Source: Atriophallophorus winterbourni (lineage: Eukaryota > Platyhelminthes > Trematoda > Plagiorchiida > Microphallidae). Taken from it: DNA of 64,000 bases. Made by a program: the position numbers and the translations under genes. The stretch spans positions 102,724-166,723 of the forward strand of contig JACCGJ010000195.1 of the NCBI GenBank assembly GCA_013407085.1. Direction: 5' to 3'. Below are positions 43,462 to 56,242 of the stretch, piece after piece; within the stretch, counting starts at the first letter, position 1; each line of letters begins with the position of its first letter. Below the pieces are notes generated by a model, which had not been told where the DNA came from, searched no databases, and saw only the letters and a program-made list of their open reading frames with translations.

Positions 43462-46252
43462 TGTGCGCAGAATAGAAATACCCGTCTACTGTACACAAAT
43501 GCTTGCAGTATACGTAATAAATGGGGTGAGATCCAGCTTGCTGCACTGGAAAACCAGGTCGACATAATTGCCATTTTCGAATCATGGTTGAAACCAGATG
43601 ATCATGTTCCGTCATTTGTATCAACCAAGTATGCCATCTATCGTCAGGATAGGGATACTGGTGCTACGGGAGGGGGAGTGGCAATTATGATAAACGAAGA
43701 TCTCCCCCACAGTGAGACATCGATAAAGATTGCTTCTCACTCAATCCAACTAACATCGGTATTTCTTACTGTCGCTAGGAGAAGACTGGCACTTGCATGT
43801 GCTTATAGAAGCCCGACTGCTTCATCATTAGACGACCAATTACTGATGGACACATTGGAAGTACTAAAAGGGCAATGCAACGCATTACTAATTGTCGGAG
43901 ACTTCAATCTCCCGGGCATTGATTGACGTACTGAAATTTCTTCACCAGGGTCAGTTGAGTCGCAATATCTAGACTGGTTTCATGTCGGGGCCTTTTATCA
44001 ACATGTCAGGGAACATACAAGGTTTAGGACAGGACATACTCCGTCAACTTTAGATTTGGTTCTATCGTCTCATGAAAGAGATATTTTTGGAATCAAATAC
44101 CTTTCGCCACTAGGCAAGAGCGACCACACTGTAATTCTTCTAAACTGGACTTTAGTGCATACTAGTCCCCAAGTAAAGATGTCCCGCAACTTTGGTCGAA
44201 TGGATATCGTCCAACTACAAACTAAAGCAATGAATCTAAGTTGGGAACCAGACGAATTGGAACCTAGTGTAGAAATCAGGTGGAATATTATAAAAGGGCA
44301 CCTTTTACAACTACAGGATAATTTTGCTTCTCTACAAACAGTGAGAACGCGCGGAAAACCACCCTGGTGGAGCGCGTCTAATCGCAAGGCTATTAGATGT
44401 CGTGACCGTAGCTGGAGGGCTTACAAATTTTGTGGAACTCACAGATCTAGACTGCAGTACATACAGACCAGAAATTCAACTGTTGCGCTGCAAAGGAAAG
44501 CTAAAAGGGACTTCGAATCCCGACTTGCCAAAAAAGCAAAGATTAACTTGAAAGCTTTTTATGGCTATGTTCAGCCCAAGCGATCATTAAGAGAGGAAAT
44601 AGGTACGTTAGTGCTGGACGATGGCAATACGGCTTTGACTGCACCGGAAAAAGCCGATGCGTTGCATTCATTCTTCTGCAGTGTGTATCGGCGCGATTCA
44701 GGTAACTGTTTAGAAACTCACGAGTGCAGAGCACCTCCCTTTAGCTCGGTGGAGGTTAATCAGGAAATGGTCACCACAGTTCTGTCGCAGCTGGACAAAA
44801 CTAAGTCGGCTGGCCCCGACGGCATACATCCGGCTATTCTTCAACCGCTCGCGAATATAGTTAGCCTTGCAATCAGAAATCTTTTCGAAGATACCTTACT
44901 CCAGGGTATACTACCGGATGATTGGAAACGAGCGGCGGTAATAGCCATATACAAAAAGGCTCCCATTTCGGATGTACGCAACTACAGGCCAGTAAGCCTG
45001 ACAAGCATTCTTTGCAAGTGCTTAGAAAAAATCATTCGGCACCAGGTATGTAAACATTTGGTAGCCAATTCCTTACTATCCGATGCCCAGCACGGATTCT
45101 GGAAAGGAAGGTCCTGCCTAACCAATCTTCTAAGCTTTCTTGACGAAGTGACATTACGCCTCGATGAAGGGAGAGTAGTCGAAGTCTGCTATCTTGATTT
45201 TCAAAAGGCATTTGACTCAGTGAACCATAGGTACCTTCTGCACAAACTAAGTATGTGTGGCGTCACAGGTGACCTACATCGATGGTTAGACAGCTTCTTA
45301 ACTAATCGCACTATGTTAGAATTGCAGGGGAGTGCTCGCAGGAATCACTGATTCTCAGTGGAGTGCCTCAAGGCTCGGTGTTTGGTCCATTACTTTTTCT
45401 TATTTTTGTAAACGACCTGGCAGCGTGCTTGAGTTCACGCTGCTTTCTGTTTGCTGATGATGTTAAGATCCTAGGAACCGACAGTAGAGATACGCTTATC
45501 TCTGATTTAGAAAAAGTAATCGAGTGGACAAAGACCTGGGACTTGCCACTAAACTTGGGGAAGAGCTGTCTTCTGACGACTGATTTAGCGACAACCCAAC
45601 TAGAAGTTGGTGAAGGAACTATCAGAATAGCGGCTGCTCAGAAAGTGAAGGATCTTGGCATTACTATAACAGGCGATTTTAAATGGGCTACTCAATGTGC
45701 CGAAGCTGCAAACAAGGCTCGCAGAGAATTGTTCAGACTTCGCTCAGCGTTATCTTGCCGAAAACCTTCAATCTTCATTCCCTTATACAAAGTAGTCGTG
45801 CGGCCTCACTTGGAGTACTGCGTTCAATCCTGGGCACCGTACTTAAAAAAGGATATAGCATGTCTCGAAAGGGTCCAGCGCCTTGCGACTAGGATGGTTG
45901 AGGGTCAGGCAGGTAAAACTTATGAGGCTAGACTCAAGACCTCGGTTTGTTCTCACTAAAGAGACGGCGGCTGCGAGGTGACCTAATAGAAGCCTTCAAG
46001 ATTCTAAAGGGTCTTACAGGTGATAATATTACTGAAATCCTTAAACTTGCACCTAAAGCAGCTACAAGGGGTAATTCCATGAAACTTCTTAATAGTAGGC
46101 CCAGGTTGCTGGCACGTGAGCACTTTTTCAGCAACCGTGTGGTCAACTTCTGGAACAAGCTCCCAGATTGTATAGTAAGCCTCCCAAATGTGTTGAGCTT
46201 TAAAAGGGAATTAGACGTTAAATGGTCTATCATATTTCCGCACATTGTCTAA
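43462..46252 (+). pseudogene. LINE ORF2 (endonuclease and reverse transcriptase), broken
   Basis: Endonuclease: LLYTNACSIRNKWGEI, DIIAIFESWLKPDD, GGGVAIMINEDL, ALACAYRSP, LLIVGDFNLPGID (metal-binding Asp and Asn), a stop, then STLDLVLSS and GKSDHTVIL (catalytic DH). Reverse transcriptase: KSAGPDGIHPAIL, NYRPVSLTSILCKCLEK, GFWKGRSCLTNLLSFL, VCYLDFQKAFDSVNHR, a frameshift, then GVPQGSVFGPLLFLIFVNDL and CFLFADDVKILG with the catalytic DD. The C-terminus (VVVRPHLEYCVQSW, LERVQRLATRMV, a frameshift, SLKRRRLRGDLIEAF, RVVNFWNKLP) ends at TAA. All catalytic residues that I can place are present, so the copy was active recently in evolutionary terms. Confidence 0.93.
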
Positions 46253-46439
46253 TAAAAAACTTTAAAAAACAAAACAAAAAAACGTATTTTTACATTTTTA
46301 TCATATCTGTCTAGGCCTGGACAACCTGACAGCAAATTAGCCCACATGCAGTCTATGACTGTGTTTCACTTTACCTCATATAGGCTAGTGATTTCATACA
46401 CCACACATTGTTCACGCATATTATTGCATTGCTTCATGA

Positions 46440-46645
46440 ATAGCTGACCTCTCACCGTGCTGGTGAAGAGAAACCATACATTACTTTTCAGATATTCGGA
46501 AACAAGAACGTGTGAAAAGTACGAACTGTATACTCGATATCGAAGTGCCGGGTGCTCAACCGCATACCGTCGAAAGAAATCTGGGCGCGTGATTGGCTTT
46601 TAGCCACCTTCAGCCCTGTGCAACTTGAACTTGAACTAAATACAA
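46440..46645 (+). repeat. Dispersed repeat family D, fuller copy
   Basis: Begins GACCTCTCACCGTGCTGG, continues with CGAAAGAAATCTGGGCGCG and TTAGCCACCTTCAGCCCTGT, and ends with TTGAACTTGAACT. The blocks match those at 12510-12790, where their order is rearranged. Confidence 0.6.
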
Positions 46646-46823
46646 ATTTTGCGACGCGAGTAACTTAAAGCTACTTCTGGAGCACATGAAATCTGTTTAG
46701 AGTATTTTCATAAACTAAATGTTTAATAAAGCCACGTAATAACCATACACGAAATTTATGTTCGTCATAATCGTTTTCGACGAATCTACGACTAACTGTT
46801 TTATTTTATAATACTTGACTCGG

Positions 46824-47823
46824 NNNNNNNNNNNNNNNNNNNNNNNNNNNNNNNNNNNNNNNNNNNNNNNNNNNNNNNNNNNNNNNNNNNNNNNNNNNNN
46901 NNNNNNNNNNNNNNNNNNNNNNNNNNNNNNNNNNNNNNNNNNNNNNNNNNNNNNNNNNNNNNNNNNNNNNNNNNNNNNNNNNNNNNNNNNNNNNNNNNNN
47001 NNNNNNNNNNNNNNNNNNNNNNNNNNNNNNNNNNNNNNNNNNNNNNNNNNNNNNNNNNNNNNNNNNNNNNNNNNNNNNNNNNNNNNNNNNNNNNNNNNNN
47101 NNNNNNNNNNNNNNNNNNNNNNNNNNNNNNNNNNNNNNNNNNNNNNNNNNNNNNNNNNNNNNNNNNNNNNNNNNNNNNNNNNNNNNNNNNNNNNNNNNNN
47201 NNNNNNNNNNNNNNNNNNNNNNNNNNNNNNNNNNNNNNNNNNNNNNNNNNNNNNNNNNNNNNNNNNNNNNNNNNNNNNNNNNNNNNNNNNNNNNNNNNNN
47301 NNNNNNNNNNNNNNNNNNNNNNNNNNNNNNNNNNNNNNNNNNNNNNNNNNNNNNNNNNNNNNNNNNNNNNNNNNNNNNNNNNNNNNNNNNNNNNNNNNNN
47401 NNNNNNNNNNNNNNNNNNNNNNNNNNNNNNNNNNNNNNNNNNNNNNNNNNNNNNNNNNNNNNNNNNNNNNNNNNNNNNNNNNNNNNNNNNNNNNNNNNNN
47501 NNNNNNNNNNNNNNNNNNNNNNNNNNNNNNNNNNNNNNNNNNNNNNNNNNNNNNNNNNNNNNNNNNNNNNNNNNNNNNNNNNNNNNNNNNNNNNNNNNNN
47601 NNNNNNNNNNNNNNNNNNNNNNNNNNNNNNNNNNNNNNNNNNNNNNNNNNNNNNNNNNNNNNNNNNNNNNNNNNNNNNNNNNNNNNNNNNNNNNNNNNNN
47701 NNNNNNNNNNNNNNNNNNNNNNNNNNNNNNNNNNNNNNNNNNNNNNNNNNNNNNNNNNNNNNNNNNNNNNNNNNNNNNNNNNNNNNNNNNNNNNNNNNNN
47801 NNNNNNNNNNNNNNNNNNNNNNN
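46824..47823. other. Assembly gap of 1,000 Ns
   Basis: Exactly 1,000 N bases. The round number suggests a fixed-size scaffold gap rather than a measured distance. Open frames called across it are artefacts. Confidence 0.99.
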
Positions 47824-50490
47824 ATAAGCTAAACGTTGTTAAATCGTGCGAGCAGTACCGGATCATTATAGAGGTGGGGTAGAATTATGTTATGCCAATA
47901 GAGTCGGAATCGCGTACCCTGCTTTGGCGTTTATTGTTTTCTTTGCAAATGCTTCGAGGACACTCGGTCAAGCTTTAATCGCGTCCCAATTCATCCTTGT
48001 GGTTATCGTTTCTAATGTTAATTACTTTTTTGCAATGATTCAATTAAATCGAGAAAGCGCTATTGGTCAATCGCGTTTGTTACACCCGACAAACACTTAT
48101 GATATATAGGAGAAATCACGTAATCCCGACAATATTCTCAACGTGACTCTGCTGTCTTGTTTGATTTGTTTGTTCGACTGACAAGTTGCACATCACACAA
48201 TACCTTGTTCATTTGCACATGTTTCCGAGGATGGTGTCGGTCGAAACGTTCTTATGCAGTTTAACCGAAACCCGAATTATTGCGAATTAGAGATTGACAA
48301 CAGCTATAGCTTACACAATTCGTTTGTATGCTTACATAGTCCGATAGAAAGCTTATGTTATACAGTATTTTATTCGTCTGAAAAGACTATCAGTTTTTTG
48401 CAATCATAGTTACGGGTCTTTGATTTATCTTAGAAACAGTAGTTGACTTAATGCTGTTTCATATGAAAGATGCTGCTGTCTCCCATATTTCGAAAAAGAA
48501 TGTCATCAACTTCAATGGATTGTTCTCAATGCATATTGCACTTAAAAATTAACCGTGTCGGCATCGATGCAATCCGTCAAACACTAATCGAATTCTGTAA
48601 TTGTGACGAGCTTATCGAAACGGTGCTAATCTTTTTAGAGAGATGTTTTGAATCCACTTTCCTATCTAGCTCGTGCGATTCTTCTGTTTGAATTGATCAC
48701 ATATTTGGTCCTTACAAAAATAACAAATGATTCAAGTTTGGCCCTGTAACTTAATGTTCGATCAATCTATTTCAGATCGCAGTTGCTACCGATGTCCATT
48801 GATGATGTTGCCGATTTATTTGGATTAGGCTGGTGGTTGAACGTGCGATATTAGAAATTTAGACTGCTCTAAACGCCAGGTAAAATGAATTGTGCCTCTT
48901 CGGACCATAATTGATTGCACATATTCTGAGAGCAGATATAAACCGTCTACGGAAACGCAAGCTGATTATGTTAAGCCGTAGTACCCGAAAGTTCGCTAGC
49001 CGTTAGTCGCTTGGGAGAGTTGAATAAATAGGAAATGATGTGCCGTCATTTGTGACCTTAGAGGGTCATCAGCATAGGGCTATCCAAAGTTCCCCAAATG
49101 CACCGAGAAAAAATTAGTTATAAATTAGATTTGTGTACAGCACCACCAGGAAATCTCTTGACACTCTAAATTTAGAATAGGCGGAGCTACGAATTAATGT
49201 CTCAGCCGAACGTGTTGCTGGAATAAACCTCCGAATGGAAAGTTCGAAGTATCAACGGTCAGGACTAGTGGGCCGATGGTGATGAACGCCAGAAATGTGC
49301 GTGTTACCTTACAGTTTTTCAAGATGGTTCAACATATTATACCCGAGGTCCATGTGTTTCGTTTTGCAGATTTCATATTCAGTGACGACGATTGCGTTCG
49401 AATAGCATCGCAATATGGTGATAGTGTTTGTCTAAATCGACACATACGATCAAAACCTCATCACTTTAAATACGAACGAATTCTAAGTCACACATTATCG
49501 AAAAATCAGTAAAATGTGTTAAAAGAATTTCGCGAACTGAGTCGTACATAGGAATTCGAAGAATCCGAAAGAGTAGTAAATACATGATTTATACATCTTC
49601 TTTCGGGCCAGGAATTCATTCATAAGTTCTTACCAAATCGTTTTTTTAAAATAAAGTCATGATTATGCATTTAAGTAGCTATATTGTGTATGTGCGAGGT
49701 CTGATAATGACTGTAACATACAATAGCATTGAGTACAGGGTAGAAAACATATACTCGCCAGAATTTACAATTGGATTCACGTAACGTTTGTGATAATAAG
49801 ATCCCAAAACCGTGAGATGGATGTGTAACAATTTTGAGAGTTCTTCTGAACGGGTGCTTGACGGATATTACTTTGCCCGCAGCTAGTGAGCATGCTCGTG
49901 AAGTGCTTGGCGGTACGTTGTACAAGGTGTATTAATACACGAGTAGATTCGTCAAGTCCAGTCAGTACACCCATGAACTCGGGAAATCGTCGACCAAAGA
50001 TGTTTAAATACCACTGATTCTTGGACAAAACTTGTGACGTCCTACTTTGTTAAATTTTTAATCAGCACACATGTTAGGAACGAGGCGTTCCACCTTCAAG
50101 GACGTCCCAAAATTACAGAATATTGACAAGCGAGATGGTTTGTGTCGTTACGTGCTGTGAAGCAATTCACGAAAAGTCAACTTTGCTGTCGCCACCTTAG
50201 GGAGTCCAATATCTCTAAATAAGGGGATTTAAGAATGCAACAATGATTCGAGGTTGTTTGTTTATTAAAGTTGAAGGGATGAAATCGATTTCACGTCGAA
50301 TATCTTGTAGGACATCGTCATAATTAACCAACCTTTAAAATATTCTTTCAGATAAATGTCAGAAAAACAAACCTGTATTATGAAAACCGGCTTCAGCTAT
50401 GTCGTTACTCAAAATAAATCCGTCTGCGAGTCAGCACAAATGCAGAGGTGATGAACTCATTACTTGATATACAAAAGTACATTTGAACGC
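47824..50490. other. No gene recognised
   Basis: Only short frames (for example 48470-48691 and 49276-49512, both +) with no recognisable domain and no exon-boundary support. Part of this may be the 5' flank or a 5' untranslated intron of the SK gene. Confidence 0.35.
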
Positions 50491-50493
50491 CAC

Positions 50494-50945
50494 TGTTAGA
50501 TAGATTTCTTACAAAGAACCACTGTGTTCAAATACAGAGCCGCAAAGTGATTCGTAGTATAAAAACACTCAAGGCGCTGATAAAAGGCCGTATATTGTAA
50601 TGCTCACATCCCCATCACTTGCGAGCCACAACCATTTTCCGACTGTTTGCTTTCACCGGGTGTAGGCAGTAAGATCAGTTTCATTGAAACTTGAAACAGT
50701 GCTATAGTGGTGAAAAACGGTATACTTGGATGCCACTATTAATTGAAGAACCACGATTTTCAAAAATAGAATCGCAAAATGATTCCTTGCCAAGCACACT
50801 GAGCGCTTATAAGAGACCATATTTAGTGGTGCTCACATTTAACAGTGGCATTCAACTATACCTTAATTTGCCACTGTGCCACGGAACATAATATAACTGT
50901 TTTTACCTGCTGATGATGTGAGCACTACGATATTTATGGTATACT
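50494..50945 (+). repeat. Tandem copies of repeat family A upstream of the SK gene
   Basis: A partial unit (50494-50596), a full unit (50597-50835) and the start of another are arranged head to tail with a period of about 235-240 bp. The units share TGCTCACATCCCC or TGCTCACATTT starts, AAGAACCACGATTTT / AAGAACCACTGTG, and GAGCGCTTATAAGAGACC / GGCGCTGATAAAAGGCC ends. They end about 175 bp before the SK start codon. Confidence 0.75.
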
Positions 50946-51116
50946 TTTGAGATTTTTCCATTTCATTTTCGTTTTTATTCTTTATTTACAGAAAAATCTT
51001 TTTTCAGTCAGGGATAAAATGAAATTCATTATACCGATAAGGAGTATCCCTAATTGCATTTGGTATTTTCGATTCCCGAATGCCAGTTTGAGTCTACAAT
51101 TTTCTACATATCCGTG

Positions 51117-52551
51117 ATGTCGAATCAGAAGTATAAAAGGCTGAACAGCTCCTCAGAAGGTGATAATGAAAGTAAACGCTCTTCAGTGCATTCATTTGAA
51201 GAGTCTACATTAGACATGCCACCAAATGAAGGCCAACTCAACCAAGGATTGAGCGGTGAGCTTTTTGAATCCTCGAGACCCTCGATCGAAAATCTCTTTC
51301 CAAGCACATCTAACTTGGAAAGTATTCATGCATCAAACAGCATGAACACGTCCGCTCAATTTGAACAAGCCATGCGGTACGTCGATAGTTCTCAGAGTTC
51401 AAGTTGGTTCACAGCCAGTTCAATCACGGGTGAATGTGAACTCATGACAAAATCTGTGGAACTAACAGGAACCACCGAAAGAACACCATTTATTACAGCT
51501 TCACTCGAGGAAACAGAAACGGATCAATCACAATCAAACATTTTTTGCCGGCGTTCGTTCGCCGCGACACGTCACCCGCAATCAATTTCAGATTTGAGTT
51601 TTGGAATCGGGTCTAATGGATATCCACGTCGCAAACTACTTAAAATGTATTCAGGTGAAAGCTCAAGCAGCTCGCACGAGGCGAAATCCGTTCGAACTTC
51701 ATTTGGATCCGCACATGTCACCAGACATACGTCGATTGTAAATAGTGAATCGGTGAGCAACTTGGTGCTTTCAACCAGGGCATCCAGTTTCCATTCACCG
51801 TCGAAAATGTTGAGATTAAAATGGAAAAGTTTGTTCACACCACGCAGAAGTACTGTGAGTAATGAAAATGAAAAGAGAACTAGGCATCTCCCTGGCTCTT
51901 TTCCAGCTGAGCAATCTATGCAATGGTACTCCACGGGTCAAGATTCAGAAGAACCCCCCATTCAACATATACATTCTCCTTCCTCCTCAAAATTAGCTTC
52001 GCACACTTTTCATGATCCGCTAAGTCTAAAAATGGAACCACGCAGACTATCAGAGGTTACTCGCGATATGCAAATGGATGAAAAATCTGAAGAGCTCAAA
52101 TGCTTGTCGAGGGTACGAAGTAGTCTTCCAGTACTAGAATCACTGAGACATTTCCACTATGAAATACCGTCGATTGGTGGAGAGAAACGGAATGTTCCTG
52201 AAAATATTCCTCCAGGAACTAAATCTACAGACTCGACCACAGAAGAACAGCTAGTTGTGCAATCTGTGCCGGATCAATTTAAATCTTCATTTGAAAGAGA
52301 AGATGAGCCGACTGATAATTTGATTGAAAGGGAAGCACATATAGGAGCATTGGCATTGGCCTGGGCTCGAGAGACGCGGAAACCACGACGTAAAGCGGAC
52401 CCGATGTCAACGGAACAAAAAGCAACACTGAATTTAGAACAAGGAGGAACATTGAGAACTGTGAAAACCGATGTCCGCCCATTTTCTGACGAGTACACTG
52501 GAAATATATCGAGTCAAATACTAAGCAAAAGCTCCTGGAGGAATTATCATG
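51117..52551 (+). CDS. SK: SK channel exon 1: long cytoplasmic N-terminus
   Basis: First visible coding exon of a small-conductance calcium-activated potassium channel. The frame is open from just after a TAA at 51051, and the first ATG is at 51117 (MSNQKYKRLNSSSEG), which I take as the start; a short upstream ORF opens at 51019. The exon encodes 478 residues rich in Ser, Thr, Glu and Arg with no recognised domain, predicted to be disordered and cytoplasmic. It may be a phosphorylation or scaffold region (inference). The donor G|GTTAGT at 52552 is in phase 1 and joins 54199 in frame. The link to the channel rests on this phase match, on strand and on similar composition, since the N-termini of SK channels are not conserved. 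Long N-termini occur in other invertebrate SK channels. Confidence 0.8.
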
Positions 52552-54198
52552 GTTAGTTAATCAACTTCGGAAATATTGGACATTATTATTATTTAAATTT
52601 TCGTACAAAATAGTCATATTTTAGTGAAATTTTGTAAAATAGGTAATAGGAAGTGTTATCAAAGGATTCATACATATTTTATCAACCTCTGGATTTTTAG
52701 AGATCATTTAAATGCGTATTTCGCGTTCAAATATTCGATTGAGTTCTGATTCATTGCTGAAACAGTTTAAAAACACTAAAGCTTCAGTGAAACGATAACA
52801 GTAGTAATAGTAAGTGTTAATTTGAAGTGTCAGCACAACGTGTTAGGTTAGCGAGTTCCCATCGGTGTATACATTATTATCCATCATCAGACAGGATGGT
52901 CATCTTTATTTCTTCCACTCGTGAAGCTGGGTTACACGGTCTCCAGAGCCATCATCTTAGGCAAAGACCTACTAGTTTATTGACTGTGGCGGGAAAAAAA
53001 CTCCGCATATCATATCTAAATTGAATAAACCGATCTGTGTTTAGGTACCTTCGCATTTTGCAATTCCAACTACCATTGGAATCGATACTGAAACCCGATA
53101 AGCTCGTTTGATAATTTTAATTATAAACAAACTGTCTTTCTGTGACCTTAATTTATTATGTGGTGTTCAATATTTGAAAAGTACACTCCTGACATTTGCG
53201 TCTTGCGTTAAGTCTCGATGGTAGGATTCACTGTTCACGTCTAAAAGCACGATAACGTTGGTGCGTGTAGCGCAATCGGATATAAAAGACATATAGGAAA
53301 TCGGTGGAATTTGGACTCACTTTTATAAAAGGTTCTGCTGGATCAACTAAGAAGAAGAGCGCTATAGCAGTCATTCGCATAGCGCTGAACTTTAAACCTA
53401 TATGAGCTCGGAACGAATTTTTCTTCACACGATGCACAGCAACATATAAACTTTTTAAACAATTTTTGCACATAACTTTGCGAATTATTTCTGCTCATAC
53501 ACTTGACAGTGTTTAAAAAAGTAGAGTACACTTGAATTTTATGCCAGAATTCGTTTCCATAAATGAGGATTTCTTTAGAACAGTCCCGGTTAGAATCGAA
53601 TTCGATACACAATTATGCTGCTGCTGTGGTAACTGCCCACACTAATGTAATACAATAATTCAAGTAAATTGAATTTTGTTTATCATAGTAGCGTAACTAG
53701 AAAAGGTTTATAGGTTCTATAAGTTGTTATTGTGGGCCTCCTTCGGTCGATGTCGATCATGAATGTACACATCACAATCGCATGAATTTTCATGTTCGAC
53801 ATATTTCCGATGACTAAACAGTCCGATTAAGGAGGAACAATCTCTCCTGTAGCGCTTACAACGATGGTCAGAACTTGTTTGTAGGGCGTCAGTTGCACGC
53901 CGGCGGCGTGATCTGCGTTCAGCAGCCAAGAGCTGTATCGGCTCCTCCCCAGCTTGCAGACGACGTTATACATAATACCTCCAATGTGAGTGGTCAAGAT
54001 CAAGTTCTTCCCAACTCGCGGGGGTCAATGCCAAGAGCGTTCATATCACTGATTAGATGAAACTATTTTAATGGGAAAAACTATATGTGCATCTAAAGAT
54101 TATTCAACTTTATATATTTATTCTGTGAGCATTGTCGAAATGTTAATTTATTCAAATTCATTTTTTCTAAGTGATTGTATATGTTTTGTTTAAATCAG
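52552..54198 (+). other. SK intron 1, with an antisense RTE fragment
   Basis: Intron with GTTAGT and AAATCAG ends. It contains the RTE fragment at 53720-54055. No other feature was recognised. Confidence 0.75.
53720..54055 (-). mobile_element. RTE LINE 3' fragment in SK intron 1
   Basis: The minus strand encodes AAERRSRRRRATDALQ, then SDHRCKRYRRDCSSLIGLFS, matching AAERRSRRRRATDAIQ and the zinc-finger end of the RTE at 34400-36256. DNA similarity extends into the preceding LGELALDR-like region (54055-53990). It is a short, 5'-truncated, antisense copy and ends in a remnant of the AAC tail (AATAACAAC-like bases near 53725). Confidence 0.9.
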
Positions 54199-54878
54199 GA
54201 CGTTCAAGATTTAATAAAAGTGATGGCGAAGATCTCGGGATAGAGTTTCCTCGGCCCGCATCCTCAGCCATCCTCAGTGCAATCATCTCATCCCCAATGC
54301 GGACTGCGTTTGCTCCTTTGAATCTAAGGCAGCAAGATTTGAAACTGCTCAACTTGTCTCAGCCTACCTCGTCTGCTGGCATCATTCAAACTGGAGAGCA
54401 CCCAAGACCAATTTCCCCAATAACACCTCAGGTAGTTAAACGCGGAACGTCAGCCAATAACAGGTCTACTTTAAGAAACTCATTCCGTTTCCTTCGGAGT
54501 CGGTTATTTGGCATCAAGCCGAAACAATCCTCCGTTAAATTATTCGAACAAAGTGTCAGAAATAAGCGGTCAGATACTTCGGAGTCACAGCCTTCTTCGC
54601 TTGACGAGAATGTGAAGCCAATCGGTCATAGATCCAAAATCCGTCGGGGTGCTCAGGATATACCACCGGTCTGCACGACAGGTGGTCCTCTTACCTCAGC
54701 TCAGCAAACTTTGTTACAAAAGACGCAAACGCATAGCATCGGATGGCGGTTGAGCCGAAGAAAAGCACTAAATGAAAGAAGACGAAAGATTGCAGACTAC
54801 TCATTTCTGTTTGCGCTGATTGGCATCATTTTAATGGTGCTTGAACTAGAGATGTTAATGGCAGGCGTTTATAGCAGG
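54199..54878 (+). CDS. SK: SK channel exon 2: N-terminus and S1
   Basis: Acceptor AAATCAG ends at 54198. The exon starts in phase 2 (Gly codon completed across the junction) and ends at donor GTGAGT in phase 0. The first 180 residues or so are a basic, Ser/Pro-rich cytoplasmic region. The conserved SK core begins with LSRRKALNERRRKIADYSFL and the S1 helix FALIGIILMVLELEMLM. This matches the family pattern of R-x-x-L-x-x-R-x-x-x-DY ahead of S1. S1 ends at AGVYSR, and the channel continues in exon 3. Confidence 0.95.
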
Positions 54879-56146
54879 GTGAGTTATTTTTGAAATGTTT
54901 TCATGTAAGTTTTCACAATTCGGTACCACAAAGTTACAACGCGGGAATAATGAAGTATATAAATATACTTTTTTAAAATTTCACACGTCTAATATTTCTC
55001 GTAAATTTTTGTTGGATACAAAAACGAAGTTGTATTTTAATGCTTATTTGTTTAATCTAAAATATTTTGGCAGAGCTCTGAAATGTAATGGTTGATAGTA
55101 ATCACTGTAACAAACACCAGGGGACGAAATTGCATACGGGTTCGATGCCTAAAAACATTCGTGGGTTCTATCTGGACAACTGTATAATGTATGAGTAGGA
55201 ATATGTTCCGCGAGCTTGGACGCAAAGTCGTAGTCTTTCACTTTGTACTCTTTTTTATTTCTTTTGACAATGATACAGATTATTACCGAGAAGATATAAC
55301 GGTCACCTTCTAGTCGAAAACGTAGAACATAACTTTGGATACTTGCGTACTAGAAGTTCTTCCTCAAGCTTTAATAATTGCCTCAGAGGGTGGTTTTCTG
55401 TGTGTCGGACTTGGTTGATCGATGTGATACCAATAAGCATGTGTCTGTAAATCCTTACAGTTCGATTTCGAAAATTTGCTCAGGGAATGGCAAATTCTTA
55501 TGATATGTGATCCACGTTAATGCCAAGACTTGGATTCAATATTTGATAACAGAATGCGCTCAGGTGTTGAGTATCTCAACTAGGGTTTACCCTTTTTCTA
55601 AGAACCCATAATGTGATACGTCATCGTTTGAAAATGGTGGTTGGTATGGGATACTCAGATACGAGGATCTTTTTCGGTAGTATATTAGACCAGATACTGC
55701 AATCTAATTTGATGAGACACAGGAACCTCTCCAGCTCAAACGTGATAAACTTGCTCGGATTCAAGAGCAACTCTTTTGCGTGTGATAAATGATATTATTT
55801 ACGAATACCCCGCTGTAATGTGAGAAAGTCTTCATGCAGCAAGACTCACTTCCATATGTAGATATAATCAGACAACCTCAAATTACACGTGATATTCTGC
55901 ACTATATCATTCATGTACACTAAACAGTAAAGAAGCCCAAGGGCAAAATATCACAGAATTCTAATCTTGACGTATATAGGATTTGTATGAATGAATTTTG
56001 CACAATCAATAGAAAGTGCTAACATCTACGTAATGGCGGTTTTCAATTGATTTTTGTTCTAATCGCTTCACAATTTATTATTAACAGCTTTTAATTGATG
56101 CATAATTTGCAATCCCATTGATAATGATCAATTCTATTTCCGACAG
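54879..56146 (+). other. SK intron 2
   Basis: Intron with GTGAGT and CCGACAG ends. AT-rich; nothing recognised inside. Confidence 0.75.
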
Positions 56147-56242
56147 ACGTCATTTTATTCAATGCTGATGAAATCGCTGATCACTGCATCCAGTTTGATC
56201 TTGGTTGGACTCATCGTGTGCTATCATGCTGTCGACATCCAG
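56147..56242 (+). CDS. SK: SK channel exon 3: S2
   Basis: A 96-bp exon, phase 0 at both ends (CCGACAG acceptor, GTGAGA donor). It encodes TSFYSMLMKSLITASSLILV and GLIVCYHAVDIQ, the S2 helix with the conserved YHA-x-(E/D)-IQ end found in SK channels. Confidence 0.96.

Larger units (their letters stand above)
42333..46285 (+). mobile_element. Near-complete CR1-type LINE (two ORFs, few lesions)
   Basis: An almost full-length non-LTR retrotransposon. ORF1 starts at ATG 42333 and carries a PHD-like Cys/His finger, a linker and an RNA-binding-like segment, ending at 43407. ORF2 begins near 43462 and encodes an apurinic-like endonuclease, reverse transcriptase and C-terminal domain to TAA at 46250. 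The lesions seen are a TGA for Trp near 42495, frame breaks in the ORF1 linker (42530-42760), a TGA for Trp near 43924, a frameshift near 45345 and one near 45945. The 3' end is AATAAA plus an A-rich tail. The LINE 3' fragment at 10190-10708 is closely related. CR1 rather than Jockey is inferred from the ORF1 finger. Confidence 0.93.

Noticed and set aside
46715..47882. Long open frames of 383 and 355 codons
   Set aside because: They are artefacts of translating the run of Ns.
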